NCBI GenBank assembly: GCA_951799425.1 | Contig: OX637398.1 | Span: forward strand, 868,001 to 932,000 | Reading direction: 5' to 3' | Source: Ilex aquifolium | Taxonomy: Eukaryota; Streptophyta; Magnoliopsida; Aquifoliales; Aquifoliaceae | DNA: 64,000 nt | Shown here: positions 34,701-47,304 of the stretch, one piece after another | Position numbering within the stretch: position 1 is the stretch's first letter | How the letters are laid out: every line of letters begins with the position of its first letter | Translations under genes and position numbers: made by a program | Notes under the pieces: model-generated | What the model saw: only the letters and a program-made list of their open reading frames with translations | Databases searched by the model: none | What the model was told of the DNA's origin: nothing

Positions 34701-35005
34701 AAACCAAACAGCTTGTCTATAGTGCTCTTTTGTTGTGCTTTTGTAAAATGATTTGTTGTTTTAAAACATGTATTGAAGGATATCAAACTCATCCCTCACT
34801 ACCTTTCCAGTTAATTCTGGCATTAAATACTAACGATATAATTTCTCCTCAGATGAAGTCACTAGAAGATTATTATAGGAAACAGAAAAAGCTTCTTGAG
34901 TTTCCAGTTGTTGGTGCACCTGGAGAAACCTGGCGAGGTCTTTTGGCTGCCTTGCATCTTCAGCATCTGAGTGCTGTCACTTCTTCACCGAAGTTGACTT
35001 CATGA
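28703..35005 (+). CDS. Adenylate kinase 7-like, mitochondrial (P-loop degenerate)
   Basis: Four exons, 28703-29092, 29571-29711, 33989-34219 and 34853-35005, give 304 residues; all introns are GT-AG in phase 0. The N-terminus is a Ser/Arg-rich presumptive mitochondrial presequence built on a tandem 54-bp repeat (SSSSAMVVL occurs twice, the first before the ATG). The enzyme family interconverts ATP + AMP and 2 ADP. The fold is recognisable: GVQWVIIGDP, LLEVPHISM, LVRQEL, NQGKLVPEDVIYGLLSKRL, GFILDGIPRTRAQA and DLVVNLKC. However, the P-loop reads GDPMAKRH instead of GxPGxGKGT, so ATP binding in the usual way is doubtful. The C-terminus YYRKQKKLLEF ... APGETWRGLLAALHLQH is typical of the plant At3g01820 group. 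Intron 2 (29712-33988) is inflated by an LTR element; without it the intron would be about 404 bp. Confidence 0.88.
29798..30382 (+). repeat. 5' LTR
   Basis: 585 bp with TGATG...CATCA ends. A TATA-like CTATAAAT at 30092-30099 probably sets the start of the R region. Differences from the 3' LTR are at single bases (for example GCTTGAAC here, GCTTGGAC there). Confidence 0.92.
30445..31689 (+). CDS. Gag-like protein with one in-frame TGA
   Basis: The frame runs 414 residues from ATG 30445, interrupted once by TGA at 31300-31302 (context CAA TGA CCC); the next 128 residues continue in the same frame to a stop at 31687-31689. The part before the stop has the retrotransposon gag core: PPKFRMPQIEIFDGMKDPVDHL, ALAWFHRLPPASISSF and FVSHFIGART. 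The part after begins PNENLRSYVQRFN and ends in an Arg/Asp/Ser-rich tail (GRDRSPRRDRDRSPKRRE) with no CCHC knuckle. The natural stop falls inside the first unit of the hairpin repeat array. The TGA may be a simple mutation or a readthrough stop. Confidence 0.8.
31669..32890 (+). repeat. Tandem hairpin array (27-bp and 40-bp units)
   Basis: About 1.2 kb follows gag where pol would normally lie. It has roughly eleven 27-bp units (GATGAGCTCTTCAGCTCATAA plus a 6-nt spacer) and about twenty 40-bp units. Each 27-bp unit contains the inverted repeat TGAGCT-CTTC-AGCTCA. Each 40-bp unit contains TGAACT-CTTC-AGTTCA (or loop ATTC) and a second one, TGAGC-CACGCA-GCTCA (or loop CAAGCA). The arms change together between unit types. 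The 40-bp units partly alternate in an 80-bp higher-order pattern (CTTC/CACGC, then ATTC/CAAGC). The 27-bp units are nine codons long and leave a frame open (31655-31945) encoding MSSSAHKxx repeats. Units at the right end (from about 32700) are diverged but still carry GAGC...GCTC pairs. Confidence 0.9.
33081..33665 (+). repeat. 3' LTR
   Basis: 585 bp, same length as the 5' LTR with about four substitutions. Its right end CATCA is followed by the target duplication CTTGG and then by adenylate kinase intron sequence. Confidence 0.92.
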
Positions 35006-35813
35006 TTTGGCTGCCCTTGTCCTCCGATTACTTTATCTTCATTCTCAATCCAGCATCTGCTAGTAAATACAAAGAATTTGAGTGTAAAAGTATTAGCTGC
35101 AGTTTTGCATTTCATTTTGAGTTGTGATGATTTTGGTTTTTTTTTTTTCTTTTCCGTGATAAACTTTGATGTATCTTTGTCTATATGGCCCTTGGATGAA
35201 TATGATTTCTTGCCTCGTGCCTCTTTTTCTCTCTGATTTGAACCTTAATTTTTACTGTTCTCCCCTCCCCTAGTTCAAGCATCGGTAGTTCTCTAGAAAT
35301 TTATTTGTGAAAACATTCCTCTTTTGGATTGGATGGAAAATCTTTCATTGATCTTATAAGATGTCACAAAAGCATAAGTGATACTAGTGTACCATAAAAA
35401 GCCTGTTGTGTTATAGTTACAACGTACACCCTTCAAAAATAAACTAAATTGCATTCTTTGACAGAACCAGGAGTAAAATATTCACATCAAAATGGGAATT
35501 TCATTTACACAAAGAAAGACGAAAAAGAAGCAGATTACATTACACACCAAAACTACGCCCCACCCCTTCCACTACACACCATCTGATAGGAACAAAACAA
35601 GAAAAGAGGAAAAAGATGATCGAATATTCACGTATACTTCTGAATAAATACAGTTTCTCATTCATCAATGCCTTCCCAGAGGATATTAATGTCCAACAGC
35701 ATCTCAACTGCCATTTTCCTTCAAATTCCAGCTTAACATTCTTACAGAAGGATCAACCCAGAAACTGTCCTTTTTTAGAATGAAGTGAACCCAATCTGTC
35801 AAAGTCATTATCA
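35006..35813. other. Convergent 3' regions of the adenylate kinase and NT-C2 genes
   Basis: This spacer lies between two genes facing each other tail to tail. The left part should be the 3' UTR of the adenylate kinase transcript, and the right part the 3' UTR of the minus-strand gene. No further gene, repeat array or structured RNA was seen. Confidence 0.55.
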
Positions 35814-38800
35814 TCACTCACTATTCATCCATACCTTCCGAAGAAGTTGATACCTGGCAGCATTATTACTACCATTTTCCTTTGATATCCAGCTGGGTTT
35901 AGTCGAAGTAGGTGATACCTGGAAGTTGTCAATGATAGGAATCAACGGTGAATCTAACTCTTCAAGCTCATCATCACTAGTGTGTGATTTCTTGAGAATT
36001 GAAGACCCACTTCTAGTCAGCTGAGCCCGGCTTCCAATGTTTCCCAAGATACCTGTGAATGAAGCTGCTGAAGGTGGAAGGTAAGCTATAGGAGCTGCAG
36101 CACATGGGACGTTTATAATCAAATTTTCCCGAGTCTCAAAAGGATCCTGAATCAAAAAACCACACGACCAAGATTTACAGTTACGAATCTCTAGTCAATA
36201 TTGTCATCAGAAATCTCATAGTTTTTGTGAACTTCATGCATTAATATCACTTAAAGAGCAAATGGAAAAAAATTAAAAAATTTGTAAGCAATGGAGCAAC
36301 CAAGAGTGTCCAGGACAAAAAAACGCAGACTCTTTAGAATGGGCTGACCTCTGAATTCAAGGCTTCAAGCAAAACTTCAGGAATTAGGTCTGGACAAAAC
36401 TCATCTGGGACAAAAGTGTTAAGAACCCTCCTTATCAGTGGAGCACCAAACATAGGACATACCTGAAAAACATAACTGATTTAACTGAGTAATTAAGGAC
36501 AAGACTCCATTAGTCATGTAGACTTGAGACTGAAATAAAAGGGTTTTACTTGCAAGTATGAGAGTCAAACCTCTTTTCTGATTGACCTACTTAAGAGCAT
36601 ATCCTTTGGAAGCATCATGAGATCACTCAAAGCATTGAGAAGATGAAAAGACTTGAAGGATCTATCACCACATTCTTTTGTCTCTTCACCATCAGTATTA
36701 TCAGGGCCATTCTCATATTCAAGAGAGTCATCCTCTTCGATACCAAATACGTCACTAAGCCATCTCGACCAATTCCCAATCTGTCATCCATGACACACAA
36801 AATAGGCTCTTTAGTAAATAGTTGTTTCAATTGTGGTTATTAATAAAAATAAATTCAATATTTTGCATTGCTTTCAACATTTAATATATTCAGGTTAGTT
36901 CAGAGGTTAGCAAAACTGTGTTGGCATACCAAAGAAAATATAGTCTATCGTCAATAGAATAATGACTGGCTGTTTGACCGGCATTTATGTGGCGTTATCC
37001 GAAATGAAATATAGTCTAACATCAATATTTCCACATCCGTCAACCTTTTGCTGGAATTCCAAAATAATAAAACATATGAACTAGATATATGCATACATGA
37101 GATAATTTCAAAACACCTAATGCGGAGACTGTAATTTCACTTTGATATTAGTTAGACAGTTAACTTTGTGCTTCTCACCGCATTTTTCAGCTGTGCACCA
37201 GCCCCAAAGCTTGCTTTCCCTGCCGGAATGGGAAGAACCTTGGCATCACTGATGGGGTCAGATACTGGATCTGTAGGAATATCATCAGCACACTCACGAA
37301 GGATAGCATTGAACATAGCCACATCCAATCTGGCCACACATTGCTCCATTATCTAGATAAGATAAAATATATTCATCAGAAGGGGATTCTCCTGAACAGA
37401 GAAATCAATCACATGTTGCCACCACAACAATCAAACAATCAGGATGCTAATGAGACATTACATTTTCATTGTAAAAACATATGCTGACAATCAATCAGAA
37501 GATAATCTTATGCACGGGTGTACCAGGATACACTATACAATTGAGCATGCACACAGGATACTTTTCAAAGTATTAGTTGGATCACAAATTATCTTTTTTT
37601 TTGAAAAAATGGACAACCATGAGTTTCTTGCTCTGTCTATCTTCGTATCTGAACAATATCTCCAATTTTTTTTAAGAACTCTTCCATGAAGCCATAAAAG
37701 TTTGATAATCTGACTAGCAGGTTACACGTATGAGGCCAAAAGATCGTCATACAATGTATGACCAGAACCATCTTAAATTGAGAGCTTTTGCTGATGGAGT
37801 ATGCCTGAAATAATGCATATTATCCAGTCAGGAAGCTTTCGTCACATCTCTGAATTAGCACCTTTACTTTTTAATGCTGTTTCATTCATATTGCCTTATC
37901 AACGATACCAGATGACATGTCATTCTTTGTTGGAGTATAACATATCAAAGTACCTATCGAAGGAAAAGGAGAAAGGGAAAAGGGGCAATCCGAGAGACTT
38001 TATTATCTACCTCAGCATTTTAAAGGAAAATGGAGCATATAGATTACCAGTCTAGAAAGCACAGGCAGGCAGCCACACTCGTGTCCTCCAGCTCGAACAG
38101 GACAAATCCTTTCACAGGCATCCCTGAAAGCCTTCTTCCACAGGTCTATAGAGAAGTTTCCCTGCTCTTGATCACTTGAACTAGATGTCTTTTGATAGAT
38201 TTTTCTCAAATCAGAACTCGTACTTCTATTGATTGCATTTGCAGCAGCAGACTGCATATGTGGGGTGAGAGTCTGGATAAAAAGAGCAGCAGTCAGGTTT
38301 TCTCCTATTATCAAGTTACATTAGATTGCTCAAATCCCATCCCATTCAATGAAGACTACATAGACACGAGTCTCTGGTGACATCCAGACGACTTTACTAC
38401 CAAATCCTAAACTCAATTGGTGATTTATACATTTACAGAGATTTTCCGAAAGAAGGCATAAGAAAGCGGGACAACCTGCCACCATATGGATTCAATGATT
38501 CGAGAGAAGATCCAAGCTTCAATTTTTTCCAATGCAGTAGTGAATGTATCAACATCCTCCCAGTCATCAAAACTTTCAAATAGAGCACCTCCAGTATCCT
38601 GGCTGGGAAAGGACTCCCATTTAAGTTGAGATAATTCCTTGTTGTTTCCCTTCCCATCACCAGTGCTCTTGACAAAAGGTCCAGCAGAAAGTTGTAAATT
38701 TCGTTGTCCGAAGGCTTGTTTCATAATTCCTCTCAATACAACAGAATTTGACAACCAGAACGTCAATCTGTGTTAAGCAGTGTATAGAATTTTTTTTTAA

Positions 38801-41421
38801 AAAAGAGCACATGAAAAGGTCAAAATTATTCTTTGACAAATATAGTTCAAGGTTCCCAAAAAAGCATCAGATGCAACAACATAAAAGACCCTGAACCCAA
38901 TCCCCACCCACAGCTTTGGCCAGTTGACCCGCTGCATGAGAGGTGGAACACCAATGGATGATGCATATTAAATTGCCATCAGAGTCCTATGGCAGAAGCC
39001 ACACATTCATCCGATCAACCAAATAAGAAACCATTGTGTTTGGTTAATTGTGATGAAATATCAAACTAATCTAGCAAAAGTTCCCTTGGCATACTATTAA
39101 TAAGGATGTATGGATGGCAAAGGATGCTTTCATGTCTGCAGAAATTGCAATTATGTAGAAAGTACCTGGGAACATCATTTCCACATGCTTTTGAAACCAA
39201 AACTAATCCTGAAACAGCACTTCTAGCCGCACTTGCCCGCCTTGATGGGGAATCTCCTTTGCAAGCATGAAGATACAGCCTAGAGAGACGTCGAGCTGGA
39301 GCATGGACCTTATTTGTGGAACTGCCATGCTCTGCAACTATAGAGTAAAGTCCAACCTCAATGGCAGCAACTTCTCTCAACTCTCCTTCAAGCACCTTTA
39401 TTCTGTGTTCTAATTTCTGGATTTTGCTGTCAGAAAATATGTTTATTGCATCCTGTGCACAAAAATTAGCATCTTTTTTTCCATTGCTCATAGTGCTTCG
39501 AGCACCATTTTGAGCTTCTACTTGAACAATAACATCCTTCACTTTTTCCACAAACTGATCAGTACTGACTGATCCATTGCTCCTACTTGCGTCCATTGGC
39601 GAGCGAACAGATTTTACATTCTTCAATCTGTCACCATTTGGGATATTACCCTTTGTTTGGAGATTTTCCCTACTGACAGAAAGTGTGTCACTTCCTAATG
39701 AGAATAGACTTCTGGAATTATCTAGTGAAAATGTGTTCAATGGTCTATCCTCTATATAAAGCATTTCTTCTTCCAAGACTTTACTTTCGTGTCCATTTTT
39801 TTGATGTCTCTGCCTGTTCTTATCCTCTGTAGAACCCTTTTCAATAATATCAGCACTTTCAGACTTATGGAAGCCTTGAATACTAGCATTCAAAGCTTTC
39901 TCATCATCATCCCCATTCAATTGAGATCCAACATAGTTTCCAAAGCCCAATTGTTCATCCACCCCGACATCTACATCTGGGGAGGCTACTTTGGCTGAAA
40001 AACCATTGGATGTACTTTCCCTAGTGTTCTGTTGAGCAGCGTCTTTAGTTCCATTTCTAACAATAGAACCATTTACCTGAATATCCTCTGCTAGATCGTC
40101 CTGGAAATTGCTTCTTGTCTTGGTGTTCAACTCTTTATCTGTTCCTCCATAAGCTATGGACGAGGACGAGGACGAGGATTGAACACTGCATGCACTAGTT
40201 TTGTCAGAGATAAATACTGGATCAGAAGACAAATCTGTTGATGATGAGCAAGAGGAACTATCTTTTGGACTTCCAAGTGATTCAGTCACTGGCTTCTCAT
40301 CTGATATTGCTAGCCCTTGCTTTGAATCCAAGACATGTTTGTCAATAGCCTCTCCTGGGCCATCCTTCGTTACCTCTTTTCCATTCTGCAATTGATTGCC
40401 AACTGGTGTCAAATTACTGGAAACTATGTAAGTTCATCAGGCAAAAAAACATTATGATCACTCATCAGGTTGACCATCACACCATGCATCTCCCAACAGC
40501 ATATTTTTCTACAGCTGTCAGGCAGATGCATGTACTATGCTTGTGAACTTTGCATCTGTCTATGAAGCACATATTATCAGGGCCACAAGCACACTCAGAA
40601 ACATGCCAAATCAATTAGTATGACATTATTAGAATAACTGGTGAATCCAAATGAAATATTGTTAGCACTACAAGAATTCTGACAAGCAAGAAAAATACCT
40701 CTGGTTGTTGAGGACGTGAAACCCCATTCCACTCGATAGCTGAAGAATAAACAGCCAGTGAAGAGTGCGAGGAAGTATCATCGTCAGTAAAAGAGGCAAT
40801 CTCAGCTTCTCTAGTACATTCTTCATTTGTCAACGCAGAAACATATTCACCACCATTCCTGTCCAACGTAGCTTCTCCTATCAGGCTATCCGATGATGAG
40901 CTGACGCGACTCTTGTCAACTGGCTGGATTTTGAGGAAGAGAAGTGGCTGTGCTGTGTTCCCATAACTCCGCTTGCAGTTAATGGGGGCACTTATGCTCA
41001 CACTCTCTTTAACAACACCATAATCTGCCATGTCTACTATGGCTATTCCCAATAACTGACCTTTCAGCGTCTTATCCCTACGAGGTTCATACAAATTAAA
41101 CTCAATGTAATTCTTCTGGAACATCTCCCCATCGCCACCTTTAATGGACATTTCCTTCAACAGAGTCACAGGAAGCCTAAAAGTCTCATTGAATTCAATC
41201 CTCCCATCCCCAACACCAGACTCGTTACCAAGTAAAGGGACAACTTGATTAGTAGACCCTGAGTTCTTTTCACCATGTTCCCATTGAATTAGAACGGAAC
41301 GAACCGATCTTAATGATTGAGATGGGGGCCAAGGCTTAATCTCCTGAATATGTATCAGATAATCAACTTGCACTTGAACTGAGGGGCTTTTCCTTTTTTG
41401 TTTCCTTGGTCCCAGAAACAT
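35814..41421 (-). CDS. NT-C2 (EEIG1/EHBP1) and DIL-like protein, At3g01810 type
   Basis: Eight coding exons (41421-40699, 40385-39166, 38767-38476, 38272-38048, 37352-37179, 36780-36571, 36462-36349, 36146-35814) give 1096 residues in one frame. The start has a good context (GCCACCATG). Residues from about 10 to 170 form an N-terminal C2-type domain of the EEIG1/EHBP1 family (VDYLIHIQEIKPWPP; YIEFNLYEPRR; AIVDMADYG), expected to bind membranes. A long Ser/Asn-rich linker follows, then a predicted coiled coil (IQKLEHRIKVLEGELREVAAIE) and a C-terminal part resembling myosin DIL domains (PRLTFWLSNSVVLR; IMEQCVARLDVAMFNAILREC; IGNWSRWL). Plant relatives are poorly characterised; PMI1-type relatives share the NT-C2 domain. 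The acceptor of exon 2 was chosen because it alone keeps the frame. Confidence 0.87.
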
Positions 41422-41576
41422 GGTGGCAGTAACAATGTTATTCCTTCAAATGTTCAATGCTATACCAATTCCTGTACAAATTCGAAGACAACCCCTATAA
41501 TCCCAGAAACAACACACATATGACAAAGTATGCATTCTGATTTAAACATTTTTCACTTGCACCTGTTCTTTATGGA

Positions 41577-41611
<35 letters not shown>

Positions 41612-42180
41612 TTCACATTTGATTACACACACACACACATTCAGAAAAAAAATTAAAATAATGAAAACAATTTTTCAGAATAATTAAAAGGGAATTTATA
41701 GCGATTATCAGTAAAAATCTCAGCTCAAAAATCTTTATTCTTGAATTGAAATCAGAAGTGTCTGAAAAAACAGTTGAGAGCAGGAAAAAAAAAAAAGCAA
41801 AACTAATATACATTTTGATCATTTTATACACCAGATCCAACAAGAACGCACGGAGACACTTAATCAAACCAAGAGCACTCAGTCACAAGCTCAAACCATT
41901 AAAGACCAAACAGGCACACCACATTGAAGCATCAAAGACATGAATTGTATACAAACATAAGTGTCTATATCTATATATCTTAATATAAACATGTCTGTCC
42001 ATGTTTAAATGAAAGAGTTCAGTGGAAAATATTCATTTGATCTTCACCTACCTCCAGTGTCCGAAAAATCAGTGAAATGTGGAAACGAGGAAGGCCGAAA
42101 TGTTTCTAATGGCATCTGAAAGCGTAGGCAAGAGTCGGAGAAAGAGAGCGCGATTCTGTGAGGGCAGTGAGTGAGCGGAC
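41422..42180 (-). promoter_or_regulatory. 5' leader with intron and uORF of the NT-C2 gene
   Basis: A GT donor at 42051-42050 (GGAG|GTAGGTG) and an acceptor at 41474-41472 (TTGTACAG) suggest a leader intron. The distal leader exon runs from about 42180 to 42052. An upstream ATG at 42115-42113 opens a 29-codon uORF (MPLETFRPSSF ...) that crosses the splice and ends before the main ATG. The intron contains an imperfect palindrome of simple repeats: a GT run (41578-41591), a GA run (41591-41611) and an AC run (about 41624-41639). Confidence 0.45.
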
Positions 42181-43769
42181 AATACCCAGAATGTCTGTTT
42201 CAATAAAATGAAATACGAGTTAGGTGGCGCAGCTGACAAAAAGATTATTAAAGAAAGTGATTTGATTATTAATTAAAAAAGAGGGCCAGTTCTGTTCTGT
42301 TCAAGACGACAAACATTTGTTTTTCTATTGTTGGATAAGACTACGACACCCAACCCCTGTATTCTGCCCAAATTAATAGGTAACACTTTATTTCAATTTA
42401 AAGGCAAAATAATAATTAAAATAAGAAAATCAAAGACGGATTCGTGCCGACAACTTTCCATACTCTCTCTAGATAAATATATTTTTAATTAGACCTCTCT
42501 ATTATCTAAAATATAACTTGAATACATTAATTCTAGTTCAACTTGATAATTTTATTCAAATTAATTATTCATTCACTAATTTTGTTTCATATTAAAATTG
42601 AACTTGAATTTTAGCTCAATGTTAATAATCCTCGAATTTAACCCAGAATTGAATTTAAATTCCAACTAAACACGAAAAGTGAGGTCAAACTTAACAATTC
42701 AATTTAGTGAATTGGGTTGGATGTATCGCCGAAGAGTTACCGTTTCTTTCGGTCAAAAACACAAACAAATGAACCCAAAAAAAAGAATTAGTTTAGTAAT
42801 TACCGTGGCTCATGTACTTAATTTTCTACGTACAAATTAGATTCTTGTTCTATCCTTATATTTAATCCTATCCTTGTATCCACTTGATATCAAGCATAGG
42901 TTGAGAGGGCAACAGAACAGAGCAGAACAGAAAAACCAAAATTGATCTATCACTTGTCCATATCACATTCAAGTTGAGCCTGCCTGCACTGTTCCTCCGG
43001 CAGGTTTAAGGCAATTGCCAAGGAGCACCCCCTACCACATTATCGATCATTTTGTTTAATTTTTGTAAGATCTTTACACTAATGAAAACAATGGAATAGG
43101 GTAGAATATATTTTGGTTCATATAACTGAAAGGCCAGGTCCAGTGGTGAATGACTAATGGGAAAGGCTGAGAGCCTCCAGAATGAAGCATGTCTCTTTAG
43201 CAGCGGTCAGCAACACGACATACTTGCATAACACCCTTTCATAACGGTAATTAATAAGTTAAAAAAGCATAGTATTGAAGAAATAACATTGAAAACAGAC
43301 GGTAGATTGGGGAAAAAAACCCGGTTGTATAGTGTCCCAAACATAAAATCATATGCATATTGTAAGAGACTACAGAAACAAGGCCCAGCAGGATCTTATT
43401 CCCAGGCAAATAAATGGGGTTCATAACACTAGCAGCATACCAAATATTTGCAGCAGATATGGTGCGTATTGGGGCCAGGGCAGTAGCATTAACCAAGAGA
43501 TTACTTCACATAAGAAACATTTCTAAATAACCTCACACCTGATAACTCCCATATCACCCTCAAAAACATACATTCACCTCTCCTGTTACGCTATGCTTCT
43601 TTTTCTTTAACTCAACTCAAAAAATCCTTATCCCAACTATTTGGGGTTGGCTACAACAATTCTACTTCTGATATGCTGCTTTCTTTCTCATCTGAAGATT
43701 TGTTAAGGTCCTCAAAAAGAGACAAAAGGAGGGTTTCATGAAAAATCTGGAATACCAGAAGACTGATGC
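42181..43769. other. Intergenic region, no gene seen
   Basis: About 1.6 kb between the leader of the NT-C2 gene and the stop of the ribosome recycling factor gene. The left part is AT-rich. At 43625-43670 the words CCTTATCCCAACTATTTGG and GGTTGGCTACA belong to a common plant dispersed repeat, probably a SINE tail. The rightmost part should be the 3' UTR of the minus-strand gene. Confidence 0.5.
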
Positions 43770-46310
43770 TCAGCCTTGAGTGATTTCCTTTTCCTTTGCC
43801 TTGCACATATCTTCTGCTGATTTGATAAACTTCTTGGTCAAATCATCAATCTGGGAAAGAGAAAAGAGTCAGATAAATCTAAATCAATTAAAGCCCACAA
43901 GTTTTCTAGATCAACTATTGACAAACTACTCACTTCTTTTTCCAATCTTTTTGCATCGTCTTCTGAAAAACTTGAACCTGCTTTATCTTTGTCCTTCTTC
44001 TTGGGTAGAGCTTTCTTAATTGTGTCCAATGCCTGTACAAGGGAAGTCAGTCTGCTTAGACAAATTACCAACACTGCAGTGTTGTCCAGAGCAAATAACC
44101 TACAGATAATATTTCTGAATTTTCCCAAGTGTGAGCATTTCTTCTGATATTGTACACAAGTACACATTCATCAAATCTGACAGCTTGTTTTTGTTACAAC
44201 ATTACAATGTCAGACACACACACACCAGCAATTTAGAAACAAATGCCTCTTCTTAATTAAGACCATCCAGCGACACTGAGATTATAAAATCTACTAAAGA
44301 GATGTACGCAATCTAAGCAAAGGATGCATGAAAGATTAGATTACTCATACTTATCCACTATACTCTACAAACGAATTTGCAACTACCATTAAGACAGGTG
44401 ATTTTGTCAGTATAAAGTTCAAACATTTGTGCACTTAATGAATTATTGTTGCCAAATATGCACCTCTGTAGGAAAACCTTCAGCCCAAGAAAGGAGATAA
44501 GACAAAAGCTATACCTTTTGGCGAGTTCTTCTTATACTTTGCTTCACATCTTCAGATGATTTGGCCACCACTTTACACACAGCCTGGTACAGAGATGGGA
44601 TCAACTTAGAGGCCGTTATACAGACCGAACAATTAAAGAAAAAAGGAACTGAATGGAAGTTAATTTCAATCACACCTGCATATGCTCCTTTGTCAATCTG
44701 TTCAGTGGAAGCATTATAAAATTTAAATCAGCCAATTAATAGTGGAATGTGTACATTATGCATATTATAAACTTAAATATGCCCTACTTCCTGGAAAAAA
44801 AAAACTTAAATATGCCTTGCAAAAAATGAAAAGACAAAATTCAATTCAGCAAAGGTGTTAAGTTTCATGTAAAAATCTTTCAAGACATTACCAACAATTA
44901 TATGATGTTTGTCCTACCATCAAAGTTATCATAAGCCTTTAACAGCAACTGAATTCAATCATGCACACACAACAGACTAAATTGACACTAACTAGTTTAT
45001 GTTCTTACGGAGGAATAGCTGCAATAAGTCGTTGGTTGTCGTTCTTAGGATTTATACCCAATGGAGAAGAGATGATTGCTTTCTCTAATTCTTTTAGGGC
45101 CTGTAAAACACAGTCAATCAGTCAAAAGCATACTTCTTTACATCAACAGGATCATATATTATACTTTATCCATAAGTTATGACAAAAATTCTCATAAACT
45201 CATCCAAAGCAAATTACATGCAGAAGAAAATTGAGAACCAAGCAACAAGTATCATGTTGATGTATAATAATATATAATACATTTAAGTATCATTTACAGC
45301 TCGAATTTTGCTCGGGCAAACACTTGAAGTGAAAAAGAAAATCTGTTACCTCAATGCATAGATTTCTGTTATTTGAAAAGGAGATCTAGTTTCATATACA
45401 TATATAATACATAGTAGGCCACAGAAGGAATATGTACAAAGAACTTGTTCAAGCAAAGCAAAAACCAATTACATTTGGATCATAAGGAGTAACTGAAAGG
45501 GTTTTTGAATCTAGCACTGAAACAACAGCAATCCTGCTAAGGGGCATCTTCACTCCACCAGTTTCTACAATAATGTGGTCAATCATTCCTGCAAATTGAA
45601 TATCACCAACATTCGAGTCAACGAACTCCATTGCCAAAATCAAAAGCACGTAAATGACAGCCAAACTCAGCGACATACCAGCCGATGCCCTTCCAGTTCG
45701 CAATTTGCTCAGTTCTCGTGACAATGCCTCAAGTGCGGCCTCCATCTGTGAGACAGTAGCTGACTTAACACTAGGACCAATATTCACAGTTCCAACACTG
45801 TTCCCCTTATCATCATAATCTTCTTCTTCTTCTTCTGAAAATTTGTGACAAAGGAAAACAAATGGACCCATTAATTCGTGCGGCTAGCTTGCCAAGTGTT
45901 GTTCCTTCTCGCTCAAAACCTTAAAAATTTCAAGTCCTGATGCTTAGGAAAAACAAAAGAATGTAGAATGGGAATGTAACCTATAAAACGAAATCAGAAG
46001 TGCCTAATTTGCAAAGTGAAGTCAACTAACCAAATATTAAGGAGATGCATTACTAGTATATATGTGTGTATGTGTGAGTGAGAGAGAGAGGTTTACTATT
46101 TGGCTTCCTTCCTTTGGCAAACCCTCTGCGACTCTCAAGGAGGAAATTGATCGCAGGCGAATTCGGAAGGCTGCGAGTAGGGGCAGAGTTGCGGAGATTC
46201 GGAGAGAAGACTGAGTATGAGAGGTGGCGAGAGTGGAGAGGGGTCGTTCGAAGCAGAAGAGAGAGGTTGCGATAAGATGATGATGATGTGCGTCTGAGCA
46301 AAACCGCCAT
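43770..46310 (-). CDS. Ribosome recycling factor, mitochondrial type
   Basis: Eight exons (46310-46097, 45834-45679, 45588-45473, 45100-45009, 44697-44676, 44583-44515, 44032-43934, 43850-43770) encode 282 residues. The factor splits post-termination ribosomes with EF-G so that subunits can be reused. The first 75 residues or so form a Ser/Arg-rich organelle presequence (MAVLLRRTSSSSYRN). The RRF core follows: MEAALEALSRELSKLRTGRASAGMIDHI across two exons, VKMPLSRIAVVSVLDSKTLSVTPYDPN, SPLGINPKNDNQRLIAAIPPLTKEH, VKQSIRRTRQKALDTIKK and IDDLTKKF. Exon 5 is only 22 nt. Position beside the At3g01810-type gene supports orthology to At3g01800, the non-plastid RRF. The start is the first ATG of an R-rich transit sequence. 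Confidence 0.9.
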
Positions 46311-46451
46311 TGTTGATCGATTGTGTAATCAGTATCTCCTGTTTCTCTCTGTACTATGTTGTTAGGGTTTTATTAAACCCCTGGTCCTGGTGTGTTGGCA
46401 TCTGGCTCGTCTGCAGTTAATGAATAAACAGCACACTGTGCTGTTAAGTTT

Positions 46452-46463
46452 AACGACGTCGTT
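46452..46463. promoter_or_regulatory. C-box palindrome (GACGTC core)
   Basis: AACGACGTCGTT is a perfect 12-bp palindrome about 145 bp upstream of the RRF start codon, followed by TTGGGCTT. The GACGTC core is a bZIP-binding C-box, and this AACGACGTCGTTTTGG context recurs in dicot promoters. Function is inferred. Confidence 0.45.
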
Positions 46464-47304
46464 TTGGGCTTCACAAATCAACGGCACCTTTGCTTCAACT
46501 GCACAGTGAATTCCCTCATGCATTGGCCCGCCCAAACCCTTGAATTTCAGTCTCTCTCCGCCAGACTAACGTTTTCATTCTCTGTACATTCAAGAGACTT
46601 GAATCTCTCTCTGCTACACAAATCAAGCTACCATTGATTGATGAATACAGAGAAAGGGTTTTGGCAAGAGACAAAGACAGGTAAATAAACCAAGTAAATA
46701 GGCAGCCATTTTTAATTTTTTCACAATTTAAATAAAATAAATTAGCTTTGATTCCAAACTCTCTCAATGCTTGAAGCAATTTCTTGTGCTTGTCCGAAAT
46801 CACAAATAGAGGGAGCTTCCAATTCCTGGGTCTTCAAGGATTTGGACCCGCTGATATTTGGGGAAAGATTCCCTGCCCTTGCCGACGCCGAACAGCCCAT
46901 CCTTAACCATTGCGCATGCTTGAATTGCAAAGACTTGCAGCTCGCTCATGGAGCAGAATAATGTTGCTTGTGGAGAGAGAAATAATGGGTCGTAAAGTTT
47001 CGAATTTTCACAATTAGATTTGTGCGAGTGTGTTTAAATTAGATGCACATGGGTGGAGCCAGAAAAAATTTATGCTACTAAAAGTTGATAAATTCATATT
47101 TATTAAAATTATATTTAATACTTAAAAATTTAATAAATATAAAAAATTAAAAATCGATATACATGAACAAAAAAAAATTAATTAAATTTTTTTATCAAAA
47201 ATACGACTAATTATTATCACTTACAATTTATCCTAGCATGTTTTTATTTGAATGAGTTACAAATCGATTTTATCAACAATATTTATTTTATATATAAATT
47301 GTGG

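Noticed and set aside
46742..46961. Overlapping short frames on both strands upstream of RRF (one from ATG 46767)
   Set aside because: Neither shows a family signature, splice context or conserved neighbour; chance open frames are likely.
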